A stretch of 64,000 bases of DNA from Metallococcus carri (GCF_011440275.1 NZ_JAAOIV010000007.1:62001-126000); one strand, 5' to 3'. Shown: positions 1 through 9,514, counted from the first letter of the stretch. Numbers and translations are program-made. Notes: generated from the letters alone by a model not told the origin.

Positions 1-9
1 CTCGGCCAC
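1..9 (-). CDS. gyrB: Start of a gene leaving the window, probably gyrB
   Basis: Read on the minus strand, a TAAGGAG ribosome-binding site (positions 14-20) is followed after four bases by GTG GCC GAG, giving Val-Ala-Glu before the window ends. In Actinomycetota the gene after recF and the DUF721 gene on this strand is normally gyrB, encoding the ATPase subunit of DNA gyrase. The identification rests only on synteny and a good ribosome-binding site; three codons cannot identify a protein. Confidence 0.3.
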
Positions 10-188
10 GGTGCTCCTTATCGGTGGTTGAGTGTCAAACCTCCGAAAGTCTACCTGGCCACACCCACAAACACCCGCTCTGACCCCCTGTATGGCGTGT
101 GCAAGGCTCCCGCACCCGCCCACCTGACCCCCGTCATACGTCCTGGGGGTTCACCGGCGCTCAGCGCGTTTGAGCGGTCGGGGCCGGA

Positions 189-1028
189 TCACTGCCCGGG
201 CAGGACGTAGACCGTCGGACGCCTGCCGTCGTCGGGTTGCGCCACACCGGTGCAGGTGATGTAGCTGCCGGTCGGGTGCTGGCAGCTCACCGCATAGTCC
301 TTGCCGGTCGCGGCGCTGCGCACGGTGAAGGCGCCACTTTGCCCCTCGGCGATGCCACCGGCCTTGGCGGCGATATCGGCGGCGAAGGTGCAGCTCACGC
401 CCGGCGAGGTCGCGAACGCGCTCGAGCATTGGGTGTTCATCCCGGCCGGCAGCGTCACCGACGTAGACGGCGAGGACGTCGACGACGAAGAGGATGACGA
501 GGTCGAGCTCGACGACGATGAAGACGAGCTGCTGCTCGAGCTGCCCGGCGAACTCGGCGAGGTCGAGCCGGTGTCAGCCGAGGTCGAGGTGGCCGGCGCC
601 GTCGGGATCGGTGAGTTCCCCGCGTCTGTGGACGATCCGCGCGAGCCGAAGACCGCCCATGCCACCAGGGCAATCACCACGAGCGAGGTGAGGATCACCG
701 CGATCGGCAGCCAGGCCCCGCCGCCCCGACGAGGTTGGTCGACGTAGGGCTGGCGCTGGGGCTGCTCGGCATCCGGCTGCTGTTGCGGCGTCGTGCCGTA
801 TTCGGCGGCACCGTAGTCATAGGCGGGCCGCCGCGGCCCGTCCGGCGCGGGCGCGCTCGGTGCGCCGTAATAGTCACCGAAGGCCGGCTGGGTCTCGTCG
901 CCCTCGTATGCCGGGCCGCCCGCACGCTGGCCGAGTTGCGGGTCGGTCGCCTCCGGGTCCGGTGCGAAGAACCGGTCGAAGGAGTCATCGTCGCGCCCCG
1001 GCGGTCGGTTGCCGTGTCCGTCGGTCAT
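189..1028 (-). CDS. Membrane-anchored protein with Ser-rich linker and small extracellular domain
   Basis: Unrecognised protein of about 279 residues if it starts at MTDGHGN (ATG at 1026-1028). A start 23 codons upstream is also open. The N-terminal half is hydrophilic and rich in Pro, Asp, Tyr and Gln, so probably disordered and cytoplasmic. One hydrophobic helix follows (WLPIAVILTSLVVIALVAW), then a long run of Ser/Thr, then a C-terminal domain of about 80 residues with four cysteines that could form two disulfides outside the cell. It sits between the DUF721 gene and the presumed gyrB, on the same strand. No enzymatic motif is visible. The Ser tract is coded mainly by TCG and TCC and resembles a length-variable linker. 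Confidence 0.6.
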   Translation of the reverse strand: MTDGHGNRPPGRDDDSFDRFFAPDPEATDPQLGQRAGGPAYEGDETQPAFGDYYGAPSAPAPDGPRRPAYDYGAAEYGTTPQQQPDAEQPQRQPYVDQPRRGGGAWLPIAVILTSLVVIALVAWAVFGSRGSSTDAGNSPIPTAPATSTSADTGSTSPSSPGSSSSSSSSSSSSSTSSSSSSSTSSPSTSVTLPAGMNTQCSSAFATSPGVSCTFAADIAAKAGGIAEGQSGAFTVRSAATGKDYAVSCQHPTGSYITCTGVAQPDDGRRPTVYVLPGQ

Positions 1029-1142
1029 CGCCTTGCTGATCCCTTCGTATGCCGTGCCGAGCCCCACCACGGTAGGTCGCGAGCGGGAACCAGCCAAGCT
1101 AGTGCGCCAGCTTTGGTGCTGGCTGAGACCGGGATGAGCGGC

Positions 1143-1682
1143 TCAGCCGTAGGTGTCGCGGGGGCCACGACCGCCCCAGACCTTGCGCGGTCCCTTGCTC
1201 CATGACGGTGCGCGCGGCCCGACGATGCGCAACTCGAGCACGACGTCCTTGCCGACGACCTGTTCGATCTGGCCGAGCACGGTGCTGGTCATCAGCGACA
1301 GCTGGGTGGCCCACGCGGTCGACTCGGCCTGCACCACGAGCACGCCTTCTTCGAAGGACACCGCCCGCGCGTGCTCGGCCACCTGCGCGCCGACGATCTC
1401 CGGCCAGCGCGCGAGCACCGAGCCGGCGGCGACATCGGCGGTCCAGCCGCGGTCGGCGAACAAGCGCTGCACCTGGTCACCGACCAGCCCCGGGTCGCGG
1501 GTGTCTTCGCGGGGGCGGCCACCAGTGCGGGGCGTCTTGGCCGAGGTCTTGCGAGGTCGCGCACCGGGCCGCAGACCCTTGTCCCGCGCGGCCTGCCGGG
1601 CCCGGGCGACCGCCTCGCGAACCGCCTCCAGCGGATCACGTTCCAGCGGATCCGGCTGCTCGCCAGGGGGCAGCTCACTCAC
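1143..1682 (-). CDS. dciA: DUF721/DciA-family protein (putative replicative helicase loader)
   Basis: Protein of 179 residues. The N-terminal third is charged and disordered. The conserved DUF721 core follows (about residues 75-165), with [33 protein letters not shown] and the [16 protein letters not shown] helix. DUF721 proteins next to recF are members of the DciA group, which helps load the DnaB helicase in bacteria lacking DnaC. The start codon overlaps the end of recF by 8 bases, so the two are probably translationally coupled. The family assignment is firm; the helicase-loading role is carried over from studied members. Confidence 0.85.
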   Translation of the reverse strand: MSELPPGEQPDPLERDPLEAVREAVARARQAARDKGLRPGARPRKTSAKTPRTGGRPREDTRDPGLVGDQVQRLFADRGWTADVAAGSVLARWPEIVGAQVAEHARAVSFEEGVLVVQAESTAWATQLSLMTSTVLGQIEQVVGKDVVLELRIVGPRAPSWSKGPRKVWGGRGPRDTYG

Positions 1683-2820
1683 GCGCGGTCACCGAGCCCT
1701 TGGTGACGTCATACATCCGTCCCGCGAGCTCGGGCGGCACGTCGGCTGCGACCGCGGCGGTCACGAGCACCTGTTCGGCGTCGGCCACCATCGCCGCGAG
1801 GCGCTCGCGGCGGGTGCCGTCGAGTTCGGCGAAGACGTCGTCCAGCACGAGCACCGGGTCAGTGCCCAGGTCGTGCCGCAGCAACTGGAAGGCACCCAGC
1901 CGCAAGGCGAGCGCGAACGACCAGGACTCGCCGTGGCTGGCATAACCCTTGGCCGGCAGCTCCCCCAGCCGCAGCGTCACCTCGTCGCGGTGCGGTCCCA
2001 CGAGCGTCACGCCTCGGTCGAGCTCGCTGCGGCGCTGCTGCTCGAAGGTCTGGTGGATCGCCGCCTGCAGGGCGTCGACCTCGGGCACCTCGCCCGCGGC
2101 GAGCGCCTCGGCCATCTGCTCGTGCAACCCGCTGCGATAGGTGAGACCGGCATCCGAGGCTCCCGCGCTGACTTCGTCATACGCCTTGCCGACATAGGGA
2201 GCGAGGTCGCGCAACAGCCGTAATCGCGCGTAGATCAGGTGCGCGCCGACGCTTGCCAGATGCTCGTCCCAGACCGGCAGCGTCGCCTCGAGCGCGCCGC
2301 GGTCGACACCCTGGCGTCCCGAGCGCAGCAGGGCATTGCGGTTCTTCAGGATCTTGTCGTAGTCGGCGCGTGCCCCGGCCCAGCGCGGTTGCCGTGCCAC
2401 CAGCAGGTCATCGAGGAAGGTGCGGCGCGCGGCCGGGTCGCCCTTGACCAGCTGCAGATCTTCGGGGGCGAAGAGCACGGTGCGCAGCGTGCCGAGGATC
2501 TCCCGCGGGCGCACCGGCCCACCGCGTCCCAGCCGGGCCCGGTTGGCGCGCCCGGGCAGGATCTCCAGCTCGACCTGCTGCTCGCGGCCGTCCCGCACCA
2601 CCGCCAGGCGGATCGCTGCCTTCTCGGCGCCGGAGCGGACCAGCGGTGCGTCCTGGGCAACGCGGTGCGAGGCGAGCGTCGCGACATACCCGATCGCCTC
2701 GACCAGATTGGTCTTGCCCTGTCCGTTCAGCCCGACGAAGGTGCCCACGCCCGGCTCGAGCGCGACCTCCGCGGTCTCATAGGACCGGAAGTCCACCAGG
2801 CTGAGATGACGGACATGCAC
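1675..2820 (-). CDS. recF: DNA replication and repair protein RecF
   Basis: RecF is an SMC-like ATPase that works with RecO and RecR to load RecA at single-strand gaps. The 381-residue length fits the family. A Walker A motif GLNGQGKT is at residues 30-37. A C-terminal Walker B with signature region ([12 protein letters not shown]) is near residue 325. The N-terminal [16 protein letters not shown] strand-turn motif is diagnostic. It lies in the canonical dnaA-dnaN-gnd-recF order, and its 3' end overlaps the DUF721 gene. The ATG at 2818-2820 has no strong Shine-Dalgarno sequence. The only nearby alternative starts would remove the conserved first strand. Confidence 0.97.
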   Translation of the reverse strand: MHVRHLSLVDFRSYETAEVALEPGVGTFVGLNGQGKTNLVEAIGYVATLASHRVAQDAPLVRSGAEKAAIRLAVVRDGREQQVELEILPGRANRARLGRGGPVRPREILGTLRTVLFAPEDLQLVKGDPAARRTFLDDLLVARQPRWAGARADYDKILKNRNALLRSGRQGVDRGALEATLPVWDEHLASVGAHLIYARLRLLRDLAPYVGKAYDEVSAGASDAGLTYRSGLHEQMAEALAAGEVPEVDALQAAIHQTFEQQRRSELDRGVTLVGPHRDEVTLRLGELPAKGYASHGESWSFALALRLGAFQLLRHDLGTDPVLVLDDVFAELDGTRRERLAAMVADAEQVLVTAAVAADVPPELAGRMYDVTKGSVTARE

Positions 2821-2895
2821 CCAGCGAGTATGCCGGACGTGGGTCGCCCCGAGTGCTTGCCTCGGCTGGGCCGGGCGGGCACGCCGACCCGCGAC

Positions 2896-3807
2896 TCAGT
2901 GGTCGGTGACGACGCCCTTCTCGCCCTTCTTGGTCACCGCGTGCCCGCCGAACTCGTTGCGCATCGCGGCGACGGCCTTCATCGCCGGTGAGTCGGTGCC
3001 CTGGCGGGAGAAGAAGCGCTGGAACAGCGAGGCCGAGATGACCGGCATGGGCACGCCATACTCGACGGCCTCCTGCACGGTCCAGCGCCCTTCGCCGGAG
3101 TCGTTGACGAAGCCCTCGATCTGGGTGAGGCCGGGGTCCTTGTCGAGCGCGGCGGCGACGAGTTCCTGCAGCCAGGAGCGCACGACCGTGCCGCGGGTCC
3201 AGGCCTTGAAAGCGGCCGGGACGTCCTTGACGATCTCCTTGGCCTCGAGCAACTCGTAGCCCTCGGCGTAGGCCTGCATCATGCCGTACTCGATGCCGTT
3301 GTGGACCATCTTCACGTAGTGGCCGGCGCCGACGTCGCCGGCGTGGCAGAAGCTCTCGTCGCGCGGGCCCTCGGGCCGCAGCGCGTCGAAGACCGGCATC
3401 AGCCGCTCGATATTGGCGTTGGAGCCACCGGCCATCAGGGCGTAACCGTTCTCCTTGCCCCACACCCCGCCGGACACGCCGCAGTCGGCGAACTCGATGC
3501 CCTTCTCGGCCAGTTCCTTCTCGTGCTTGGCGTCGTCGGTGAACTTGGAGTTGCCGCCGTCGATCACCAGGTCACCCTTGTCGAGCAGGCCGCCGAGTTC
3601 GTCGATCACCGACTGGGTCACCTTGCCGGCGGGGACCATCACCCACACATTGCGCGGCGGCTCGAGCTTGCTCACCAACTCCTTGAGGTCCTTCACATCG
3701 GACAGCTCGGGGTTGGTGTCATAGCCGATGACGTCGATGCCGGCGGCCTTCATGCGGTCGCGCATGTTGCCGCCCATCTTGCCCAGACCGATCAAACCGA
3801 GTTGCAT
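2896..3807 (-). CDS. gnd: 6-phosphogluconate dehydrogenase, decarboxylating (short, YqeC/GndA type)
   Basis: Oxidises 6-phosphogluconate to ribulose 5-phosphate and CO2 in the pentose phosphate pathway. At 303 residues it is the short form, often NAD-preferring, rather than the 470-residue form. The N-terminal dinucleotide fold is seen as LGLIGLGKMGGNM (residues 3-15). The substrate motif DCGVSGGVWGKENG and catalytic GHYVKMVHNGIEYG are intact. A GAAGGG ribosome-binding site precedes the ATG by six bases. Lying between dnaN and recF is a known actinobacterial arrangement. Cofactor preference is inferred from length and family only. Confidence 0.95.
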   Translation of the reverse strand: MQLGLIGLGKMGGNMRDRMKAAGIDVIGYDTNPELSDVKDLKELVSKLEPPRNVWVMVPAGKVTQSVIDELGGLLDKGDLVIDGGNSKFTDDAKHEKELAEKGIEFADCGVSGGVWGKENGYALMAGGSNANIERLMPVFDALRPEGPRDESFCHAGDVGAGHYVKMVHNGIEYGMMQAYAEGYELLEAKEIVKDVPAAFKAWTRGTVVRSWLQELVAAALDKDPGLTQIEGFVNDSGEGRWTVQEAVEYGVPMPVISASLFQRFFSRQGTDSPAMKAVAAMRNEFGGHAVTKKGEKGVVTDH

Positions 3808-3870
3808 GTCGCACCCTTCGTTGGTGGATGGCGGAAGTCGTCGCTCCGACGCTACTCGCGTCGGTGGAGG

Positions 3871-5001
3871 TCAGCTGGCGAAGCGGACCGGCATCAGCAC
3901 GTAGCGGTAGCTGTCGTCGGCCTCACCGTCGGCCTCGGCCTGTCCGGACAGCACCGCCGGACGGCTGGGCTGGGTGAACGACAGTCGCGCGTGCGCGGTG
4001 CCGAGTGCACCCAGGCCATCGAGCAGGAACTGCGGGTTGAACGCGATCTCGATGTCCGGGCCGGTGAGCGTCGCCTCGAGCGCTTCGCTGGCCTGGGCGT
4101 CGTCGCCCTGGCCCGCCTCGATCGCAAGCTGGCCCTCCGAAAACCGAAGTCGCACAGGCGTATTGCGCTCTGCGACGAGTGACACACGCTTGACTGCCTC
4201 GGTCAGGGCGGCGGTGTCGATGATCGCCACGGTGTCGACGCTGGTGGGGAAGATCGAGGTGACCTTGGGGTATTCACCGTCGAGAAGTCGGGTCGTGGTG
4301 CGGCGCTGGCCCGCGGCGAAACCGACCAGGCCCTCACCGCCGGCCGCGCTGCCGAGGGCGATGTCGACCGAGCCGGCCGCCCCGAGGGCGCGAGCGGTGT
4401 CGGCGAGGGTGCGTGCGGGAACGAGCGCGACATGCTGGGCGTCGCTCTGGCTCGGGTTCCAGGTCAGTTCGCGCATGGCCAACCGGTAGCGGTCGGTGGC
4501 CAGCAAGGTGATCTTGTCGCCATCGATCTCGACCCGCACGCCGGTGAGGATCGGCAGGGTGTCACCGCGGTCGGCCGCGATCGACACCTGCGCGACGGCC
4601 TGGGTGAACACATCGCCAGCGACCGATCCGGTCGGCTCGGGTGCGGTCGGCAGCGTCGGGTAGTCGGCGGTGGGCATCTGGTGCAGGCTGAACCGGCTCG
4701 ACCCGCAGGTCACCTCGACCTTGCTGCCCTCCGCCGCGATGGTCACCGGCTTGTTCGGCAGTGAGCGGGAGATGTCACCGAGCAGGCGGCCGAGCACAAG
4801 CACGGTGCCTTCCTCGGTCACCTCGGCCGGAACGGTCACCTTGGCCGACACCTCGTAGTCGAACGCGCTGAGCGTCAGCCCCTCGCTGGTCGCCTCCAGC
4901 AAGACACCGGCCAGCACCGGCACCGGCGGACGGGGCGACAGGCCGCGAACGGCCCAGGTGACTGCCTCGGCGAGGACATCGCGTTCGACCTGCAGCTTCA
5001 C
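3871..5001 (-). CDS. dnaN: DNA polymerase III beta subunit (sliding clamp)
   Basis: Ring-shaped processivity clamp for DNA polymerase III, 376 residues. The start is set at GTG (4999-5001), giving VKLQVERDVLAEAVTWAVRG, the usual clamp N terminus. The open frame runs on upstream for 85 codons into origin DNA and that part is not coding. The three-fold clamp repeats are covered and the protein ends with the conserved YRYVLMPVRF motif. It is separated from dnaA by the origin region and is transcribed in the same direction. Confidence 0.97.
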   Translation of the reverse strand: MKLQVERDVLAEAVTWAVRGLSPRPPVPVLAGVLLEATSEGLTLSAFDYEVSAKVTVPAEVTEEGTVLVLGRLLGDISRSLPNKPVTIAAEGSKVEVTCGSSRFSLHQMPTADYPTLPTAPEPTGSVAGDVFTQAVAQVSIAADRGDTLPILTGVRVEIDGDKITLLATDRYRLAMRELTWNPSQSDAQHVALVPARTLADTARALGAAGSVDIALGSAAGGEGLVGFAAGQRRTTTRLLDGEYPKVTSIFPTSVDTVAIIDTAALTEAVKRVSLVAERNTPVRLRFSEGQLAIEAGQGDDAQASEALEATLTGPDIEIAFNPQFLLDGLGALGTAHARLSFTQPSRPAVLSGQAEADGEADDSYRYVLMPVRFAS

Positions 5002-5627
5002 GTCACTCTCTTCTTTCCGGCGCGCTGATGTGGGAGCACGAGCATAAGTGTCGGTGGTCCGGCCTACGGTGCCGCACCAGAACTCGGGGCTTCGCCCACT
5101 CGCGCGGGAGGAGCCCGCCCCGACCCTAATGCGCACCGGGGTCCGGCGCGAGGGCAGCGGGAAGGTGAGCTTGTGGGCAGTGCGCGGTGCGCGGAGAGGG
5201 GTAGGAGAAGGATGTTGGTGGTAGTAGCAGTTGTGAGTTCTGGGGAGAACGACCATTACCGCTGGTCACGGTATGCCGAGGCCGGTGAGTGATGCTGTGG
5301 ATAAGTAGGGACACGACCGCGGGGGCTGTGGATAGTTCGGCTTGTTCCACAACCGGTCCGGCGGTGGTCGTGGATAACCGGGGCTGTTATCCACAGTTAC
5401 CGAGTGTTGTACACAGGACGGCTGTGCAGATGCCGCAGCGCAAGGTCGGCTGCCGGGCGCCGAAGACCACAGCGTCGTCCCCACCGTTGTGCACAGAGTT
5501 ATCCACAGATTGTGGAGAGGAGGTGGATAAACCGCCCGTGTGCTGGGCGAATGTCGAAGCGGCGGTGTGGACGTCGCAGTGGAGAACGCGACGGGGCGAG
5601 TGGAGGGCGGTCCGTCGGAGGCGTCGC
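5002..5627. other. oriC: Chromosomal replication origin (oriC) between dnaA and dnaN
   Basis: This 626-base gap holds no convincing gene. It contains a dense group of DnaA boxes in both orientations between 5296 and 5530 (listed separately). A GA/GT-rich, somewhat less GC-rich stretch at about 5195-5240 may be the unwinding element, though it is not strongly AT-rich. Position between dnaA and dnaN is the normal place for oriC in Actinomycetota. Open frames through this stretch are chance. Confidence 0.9.
5296..5530. promoter_or_regulatory. DnaA-box cluster
   Basis: Perfect TTATCCACA boxes are at 5387-5395 and 5499-5507 (plus strand) and 5296-5304 (minus strand). One- or two-mismatch boxes are at 5327-5335 (TGTGGATAG), 5369-5377 (CGTGGATAA), 5407-5415 (TTGTACACA), 5487-5495 (TTGTGCACA) and 5522-5530 (GGTGGATAA). 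Both orientations are present, as expected for a DnaA assembly site. Confidence 0.9.
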
Positions 5628-7088
5628 TCAGGCGCGGCCGAGCTTGTTGGCGGCCTGGCGGATCTGCGACGTCAGATCGGTGATCTGGTCGAACAGGTGC
5701 GGCCGGCTGCCCATGAGCTGACGGATCTTGCGGTCGGCATACATGACGGTCGTGTGATCGCGGCCGCCGAACTGCTGGCCGATCTTGGGCAGCGACAAGT
5801 CGGTGAGTTCACGACACAGGTACATCGCGATCTGCCGGGCGTTGGCCAGATTGCGCGATCGCGAGGAGCCACACAACTCATCGACGCTGATGTTGAAGTA
5901 CTCCGCGGTCTTGTCCATGATCAGCGACGCGGTGATCTGACCTGCGGTGTTGCCCACCATCAGGTCGCGGATCACCTGGCTGGCGTTCTCCACGGTGATC
6001 TGCTGCTTGGACACCGAGGCGTAGGCCGTGACCCGGATCAGCGCACCTTCCAGCTCCCGGATATTGCTCGGCACCTTGTCGGCGATGAGGGTGAGCACAT
6101 CATCGGGGATCTGGATCTTGTCCGCCGTCGCCTTCTTGCGCAGGATCGCGATGCGCGTCTCCAGGTCGGGCGGAGTGACATCGGTGGTCAGTCCCCACTC
6201 GAACCGCGAGCGCAGCCGGTCCTCCAGCCCGGACAGCTTCTTCGGCGGCTGGTCGGAGGTGAGCACGATCTGCTTCTGGCTGTTGTGGAGTGCGTTGAAG
6301 GTGTGGAAGAACTCCTCCTGGGTACCGTCCTTGCCCTGCAAGAACTGCACGTCGTCGATGAGGAGCACATCGACATTGTCGCGATACCGCTTCTGGAAGG
6401 ACTGGCCCTTCTCGTCGCGGATGCTGTTGATGAAGTCGTTGGTGAACTCCTCGGAGTTCACATAGAGCACCCGCATATTCGGGTAGTAGCTGCGCACGTA
6501 GTTGCCGATGGCATGCAGCAGGTGGGTCTTGCCGAGCCCCGAGTCGCCGTAGACCAGCAGCGGGTTGTAGGAGCGAGCCGGTGTCTCGGCCACCGCCTGC
6601 GCGGCCGCGCACGCGAACCGGTTGCCGTGTCCCACGACAAAGGTGTCGAAGGTGTAGTCGGGGTTGAGCCGGGCGTCGTCGAGTTGCCGGTCGGTGACCG
6701 AGACCCGCGAGATGGTGGCCATCTCCAGCCGGGTCTGTCCGTCCGGCGATTGCTCCTGCGGTTCCACCAGCGCGGGACCGTCGGCCGCGCTGTCCGCCTC
6801 GGGCACCGAGCTCAGCGACTCGTCCACGGTGACGGCTAGCCGCACCGACTCACCGACCTGGTCGGCGAGCGCGGCACAGATCGCGTCGTTCAGCTCCCCT
6901 TCGATGAAGGTTTTGGTGTGCGCGTAGGGCACCGCGAGCACCGCCGTGCCGCCCACGACGGTGACCAACCGGGTCAGCCGCAAAAACGCGCGGTCACGCG
7001 GAGGAATGCCGGAGTCTTCGAGCCCGAGAAGGGTGGCGTGCCAGATCTGCGGCAGGTTGAGCTCGGACTCGGCGGACAGGGCGATCAT
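5628..7088 (-). CDS. dnaA: Chromosomal replication initiator DnaA
   Basis: AAA+ ATPase that binds DnaA boxes and opens oriC; 486 residues. Domain I is at the N terminus (LPQIWHATLLGLEDSG). An acidic, Pro/Gln-rich linker follows at about residues 85-120. The AAA+ core has Walker A GDSGLGKT at 181-188 and a Walker B with LLIDDVQFL. The DNA-binding domain IV ends with the signature GGRDHTTVMYADRKI. An AAGGAG sequence directly abuts the chosen ATG (7086-7088) with no spacer, so the true start is less certain than the identity. DnaA-box-like sequences at 7224-7256 lie upstream and suggest autoregulation. Confidence 0.97.
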   Translation of the reverse strand: MIALSAESELNLPQIWHATLLGLEDSGIPPRDRAFLRLTRLVTVVGGTAVLAVPYAHTKTFIEGELNDAICAALADQVGESVRLAVTVDESLSSVPEADSAADGPALVEPQEQSPDGQTRLEMATISRVSVTDRQLDDARLNPDYTFDTFVVGHGNRFACAAAQAVAETPARSYNPLLVYGDSGLGKTHLLHAIGNYVRSYYPNMRVLYVNSEEFTNDFINSIRDEKGQSFQKRYRDNVDVLLIDDVQFLQGKDGTQEEFFHTFNALHNSQKQIVLTSDQPPKKLSGLEDRLRSRFEWGLTTDVTPPDLETRIAILRKKATADKIQIPDDVLTLIADKVPSNIRELEGALIRVTAYASVSKQQITVENASQVIRDLMVGNTAGQITASLIMDKTAEYFNISVDELCGSSRSRNLANARQIAMYLCRELTDLSLPKIGQQFGGRDHTTVMYADRKIRQLMGSRPHLFDQITDLTSQIRQAANKLGRA

Positions 7089-7223
7089 CTCCTTGGTGCC
7101 GGGCGGGCGGCACGCGAACGGGGCGTGCGGCGGGCCGGCTGCGGGGACGACTGGCTCGTCCTCACACCGGGCACTGCCGAAAAGGGCGCTGACCGGGGGT
7201 CATGCGCTGACCATCGTAGACGG

Positions 7224-7256
7224 CAATCCACAGGCTTATCCCCAGGCTGTGGATGA
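7224..7256. promoter_or_regulatory. Second DnaA-box-like cluster upstream of dnaA
   Basis: Three close relatives of the DnaA box occur within 33 bases: CAATCCACA (7224-7232), TTATCCCCA (7236-7244) and, on the minus strand, TGTGGATGA (7248-7256). They lie about 140-170 bases upstream of the dnaA start, a usual place for DnaA autoregulation or for the second half of a split origin. Confidence 0.6.
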
Positions 7257-7417
7257 CATCGAGAAGGAGCGCGAGCGCCGACGCTAACAAGCGGGCCGAG
7301 CCGTGGGCAACCTGAAGCGGCGAACTTTTTCGATTCGCTCGGCGTGTCGCGCGGGCGGCCTGGGGTCAGGGCGGTTCACTGAGAGGTTGACCAGTGTGGC
7401 GAGCGGCCGCGCTCGGT

Positions 7418-7447
7418 TTGACCCCCGTCGCGGCTCGCCCGTAAAGT
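7418..7447 (+). promoter_or_regulatory. Predicted promoter of the rpmH-rnpA operon
   Basis: A TTGACC -35 box (7418-7423) and a TAAAGT -10 box (7442-7447) are separated by 18 bases. They lie about 170 bases upstream of the rpmH start, in the right orientation. No experimental support; the assignment is by consensus match. Confidence 0.55.
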
Positions 7448-7618
7448 TTATGGGTAACTCTGCCCGCCGCGATCGGTGACATTCGGTCATCTCAGCGAGA
7501 CGAGGCGGCGGCGAGGCCAGATCTCGCGTATGCCGTCCGTGTCGTGGTGTCCCGCGACGGCGAGTCCACGACCCTGACCGACCGGGCAGCCCGCCCGGAC
7601 CATTCGACGGAGACCGAC

Positions 7619-7756
7619 GTGAGCAAGCGTACTTTCCAGCCCAACAACCGCCGCCGGGCCAAGACCCACGGTTTCCGCCTGCGGATGCGCACCCGCGCCG
7701 GCCGTTCCATCCTGGCCGCGCGTCGCCGCAAGGGCCGCGAGAAGCTGTCGGCCTGA
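7619..7756 (+). CDS. rpmH: 50S ribosomal protein L34
   Basis: A 45-residue basic protein starting at [21 protein letters not shown], with the conserved [15 protein letters not shown] helix and ending KLSA. This is the canonical length and sequence of bacterial L34. It sits opposite dnaA and 23 bases before rnpA, the conserved rpmH-rnpA pairing. Confidence 0.97.
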   Translation: MSKRTFQPNNRRRAKTHGFRLRMRTRAGRSILAARRRKGREKLSA

Positions 7757-7779
7757 CGCCGATCGGCTGACGCGGGGAC

Positions 7780-8145
7780 ATGCTCCCGGTAGCCCACCGA
7801 TTGCGTGACAGCGCGGACTTCCGCGCGGTCCTGCGCGATCGCGGCACCCGGCGAGCGGCCGGCCCACTGCTGGTGGTCTATGTGCGCCAGGCACGACCCG
7901 ATGCCGACACTCCGGTGACACCGGTCCGTGTCGGTTTCGTGGTGTCCAAGGCGGTGGGCAATGCGGTCGTCCGGCACCGCACCCAGCGCCGGCTGCGTCA
8001 CCTGGTCGCGGCCCGACTGGACCGGCTCCCGGCGGGCGCGCGGGTCGTCATACGGGCCAATCCCGCGGCCGCGGAGGCGACCAGCGCCGACCTGGCCGCG
8101 GCTCTCGATCGGGCCTTCGACCGCACCCTGGCCGGTGGCCGATGA
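7780..8145 (+). CDS. rnpA: Ribonuclease P protein component
   Basis: Protein cofactor of RNase P, which removes 5' leaders from tRNA precursors; 121 residues. The N-terminal [17 protein letters not shown], the [15 protein letters not shown] strand and the RNR-type motif [10 protein letters not shown] are visible. The 3' end overlaps yidD by four bases (ATGA), implying coupled translation in the rpmH-rnpA-yidD-yidC operon. Confidence 0.96.
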   Translation: MLPVAHRLRDSADFRAVLRDRGTRRAAGPLLVVYVRQARPDADTPVTPVRVGFVVSKAVGNAVVRHRTQRRLRHLVAARLDRLPAGARVVIRANPAAAEATSADLAAALDRAFDRTLAGGR

Positions 8146-8417
8146 GCACGGTCAACCGCATCCTTGCCTGGCCGCTGGTCATCCTGGTGCGGCTCTACCA
8201 GCGGTTCATCTCCCCGCTCACCCCGCCGACCTGCCGCTTCACCCCCAGCTGTTCGGCGTATGCCGTGACCGCGCTGCAGCGATTCGGACCGATCAAGGGC
8301 AGTTGGCTGGCCCTGTGCCGCATCGCCCGCTGCAACCCGTGGAACCCTGGCGGCGTGGACCACGTTCCGTCGAAGGCGGGACAGCCCTCCGAAACCTCCG
8401 TGACCTCCGCCTCCTGA
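8142..8417 (+). CDS. yidD: Membrane protein insertion efficiency factor YidD
   Basis: A 91-residue protein thought to help YidC-dependent insertion. It has the family hallmarks [19 protein letters not shown], three conserved cysteines ([12 protein letters not shown] and ARCNPW) and GGVDHVP. The N-terminal amphipathic helix should lie on the inner face of the membrane. Its start overlaps rnpA and yidC follows after 13 bases. Confidence 0.95.
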   Translation: MSTVNRILAWPLVILVRLYQRFISPLTPPTCRFTPSCSAYAVTALQRFGPIKGSWLALCRIARCNPWNPGGVDHVPSKAGQPSETSVTSAS

Positions 8418-8430
8418 CCTAAGGATCCTC

Positions 8431-9459
8431 ATGTTGGACACCATCCTCTTCCCGCTCGAATGGTTCGTGGCGGTGGTGATGGTTGGCTTCCACTCGGCGT
8501 TCTCCGCCATCGGTATGCCGGAGAAGTCGGGCTGGACCTGGGCGCTGTCCATCGTCGGCCTGGTCATCGTGCTGCGGATCCTGCTGATCCCGCTGTTCGT
8601 CAAGCAGATCAAGTCCTCGCGGCGGATGCAGCTGATCCAGCCCGAGCTGCAGAAGATCCAGGCGAAGTACAAGGGCAAGAAGGATCCAGAGTCTCGTCAG
8701 AAGATGACGGAAGAGACGATGGAGCTCTACAAGCGCACGGGCACCAACCCGTTTAGCTCCTGTCTGCCGATGCTGTTGCAGGCGCCCTTCTTCTTCGCGC
8801 TGTTCCGCGTGCTGTCCCGGTTGCCCGAGATCGGCTCGGGACAGAAGTCGCCGATCGGCCCGCTGTCGGCCCAGCTGGCCGACCAGGCGGAGAAGTCGAC
8901 GCTGTTCGGCTCGCCGCTGTCGGCGACCTTCATGAACTCCAGCGGTATGTCGACCAAGATCGTCACGCTGGTCCTCATCGTGCTGATGTCGGTGAGCACC
9001 TTCACCACCCAGCACCAGCTGATGACCAAGAACATGCCGGCCGCGGCGCTCGACAACCCGATGGCCAAGCAGCAGAAGATCTTGATGTACATCCTGCCGC
9101 TGGTCTTCTTCTTCACCGGACCGAACTTCCCGATCGGTGTGCTCATCTACTGGCTGGTGACGAACATCTGGACGATGTGCCAGCAGTTCTACGTCATCCG
9201 GCATATGCCGGCGCCGGGCTCGGAGGCCGAGAAGGCGCTGGAGGCCCGCCGGGCCGCGAAGGGCAAGCCGTCGGCCAAGCTGAGCATCCCGGGCCTGACC
9301 AAGCCGGAAGCGGAGGCCGCCGATGGTGCCGATTCGGCGGTGGTGGCCACCCAGGGCACGCCGGGCCGGTCCACCGCCGGCGGCTCCCTCGCCGGCAAGG
9401 GCAGCGGGCAACGGGTGCAACCGACGAGCAACAAACGCAAGAAGAACCGCAAGCGCTGA
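8431..9459 (+). CDS. yidC: Membrane protein insertase YidC/OxaI
   Basis: Inserts proteins into the cytoplasmic membrane alone or with SecYEG; 342 residues, the short Gram-positive type without the large periplasmic domain. About five membrane segments are seen: near residues 8-28, 36-56 (LSIVGLVIVLRILLIPLF, with the conserved groove arginine), 112-130, 180-198 and 212-250. A cytoplasmic hairpin (KQIKSSRRMQLIQPELQKIQ) lies between the first two core helices. The tail is long, Gly/Ser/Ala-rich and ends very basic (KRKKNRKR), a probable ribosome-contact region. Confidence 0.97.
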   Translation: MLDTILFPLEWFVAVVMVGFHSAFSAIGMPEKSGWTWALSIVGLVIVLRILLIPLFVKQIKSSRRMQLIQPELQKIQAKYKGKKDPESRQKMTEETMELYKRTGTNPFSSCLPMLLQAPFFFALFRVLSRLPEIGSGQKSPIGPLSAQLADQAEKSTLFGSPLSATFMNSSGMSTKIVTLVLIVLMSVSTFTTQHQLMTKNMPAAALDNPMAKQQKILMYILPLVFFFTGPNFPIGVLIYWLVTNIWTMCQQFYVIRHMPAPGSEAEKALEARRAAKGKPSAKLSIPGLTKPEAEAADGADSAVVATQGTPGRSTAGGSLAGKGSGQRVQPTSNKRKKNRKR

Positions 9460-9514
9460 GCGCGCGTCCCGACCTGCCCCGTCAGGGGGCCGTTTCTACC
9501 GAAAGTGTGCATCG

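Larger units (their letters stand above)
7089..7618. other. Divergent dnaA-rpmH intergenic region
   Basis: No gene is visible in these 530 bases. The region separates divergent dnaA and rpmH. It contains DnaA-box-like sequences near the dnaA side and a good promoter for the rpmH operon (both listed separately). The several open frames crossing it lack ribosome-binding sites and family resemblance. Confidence 0.75.
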
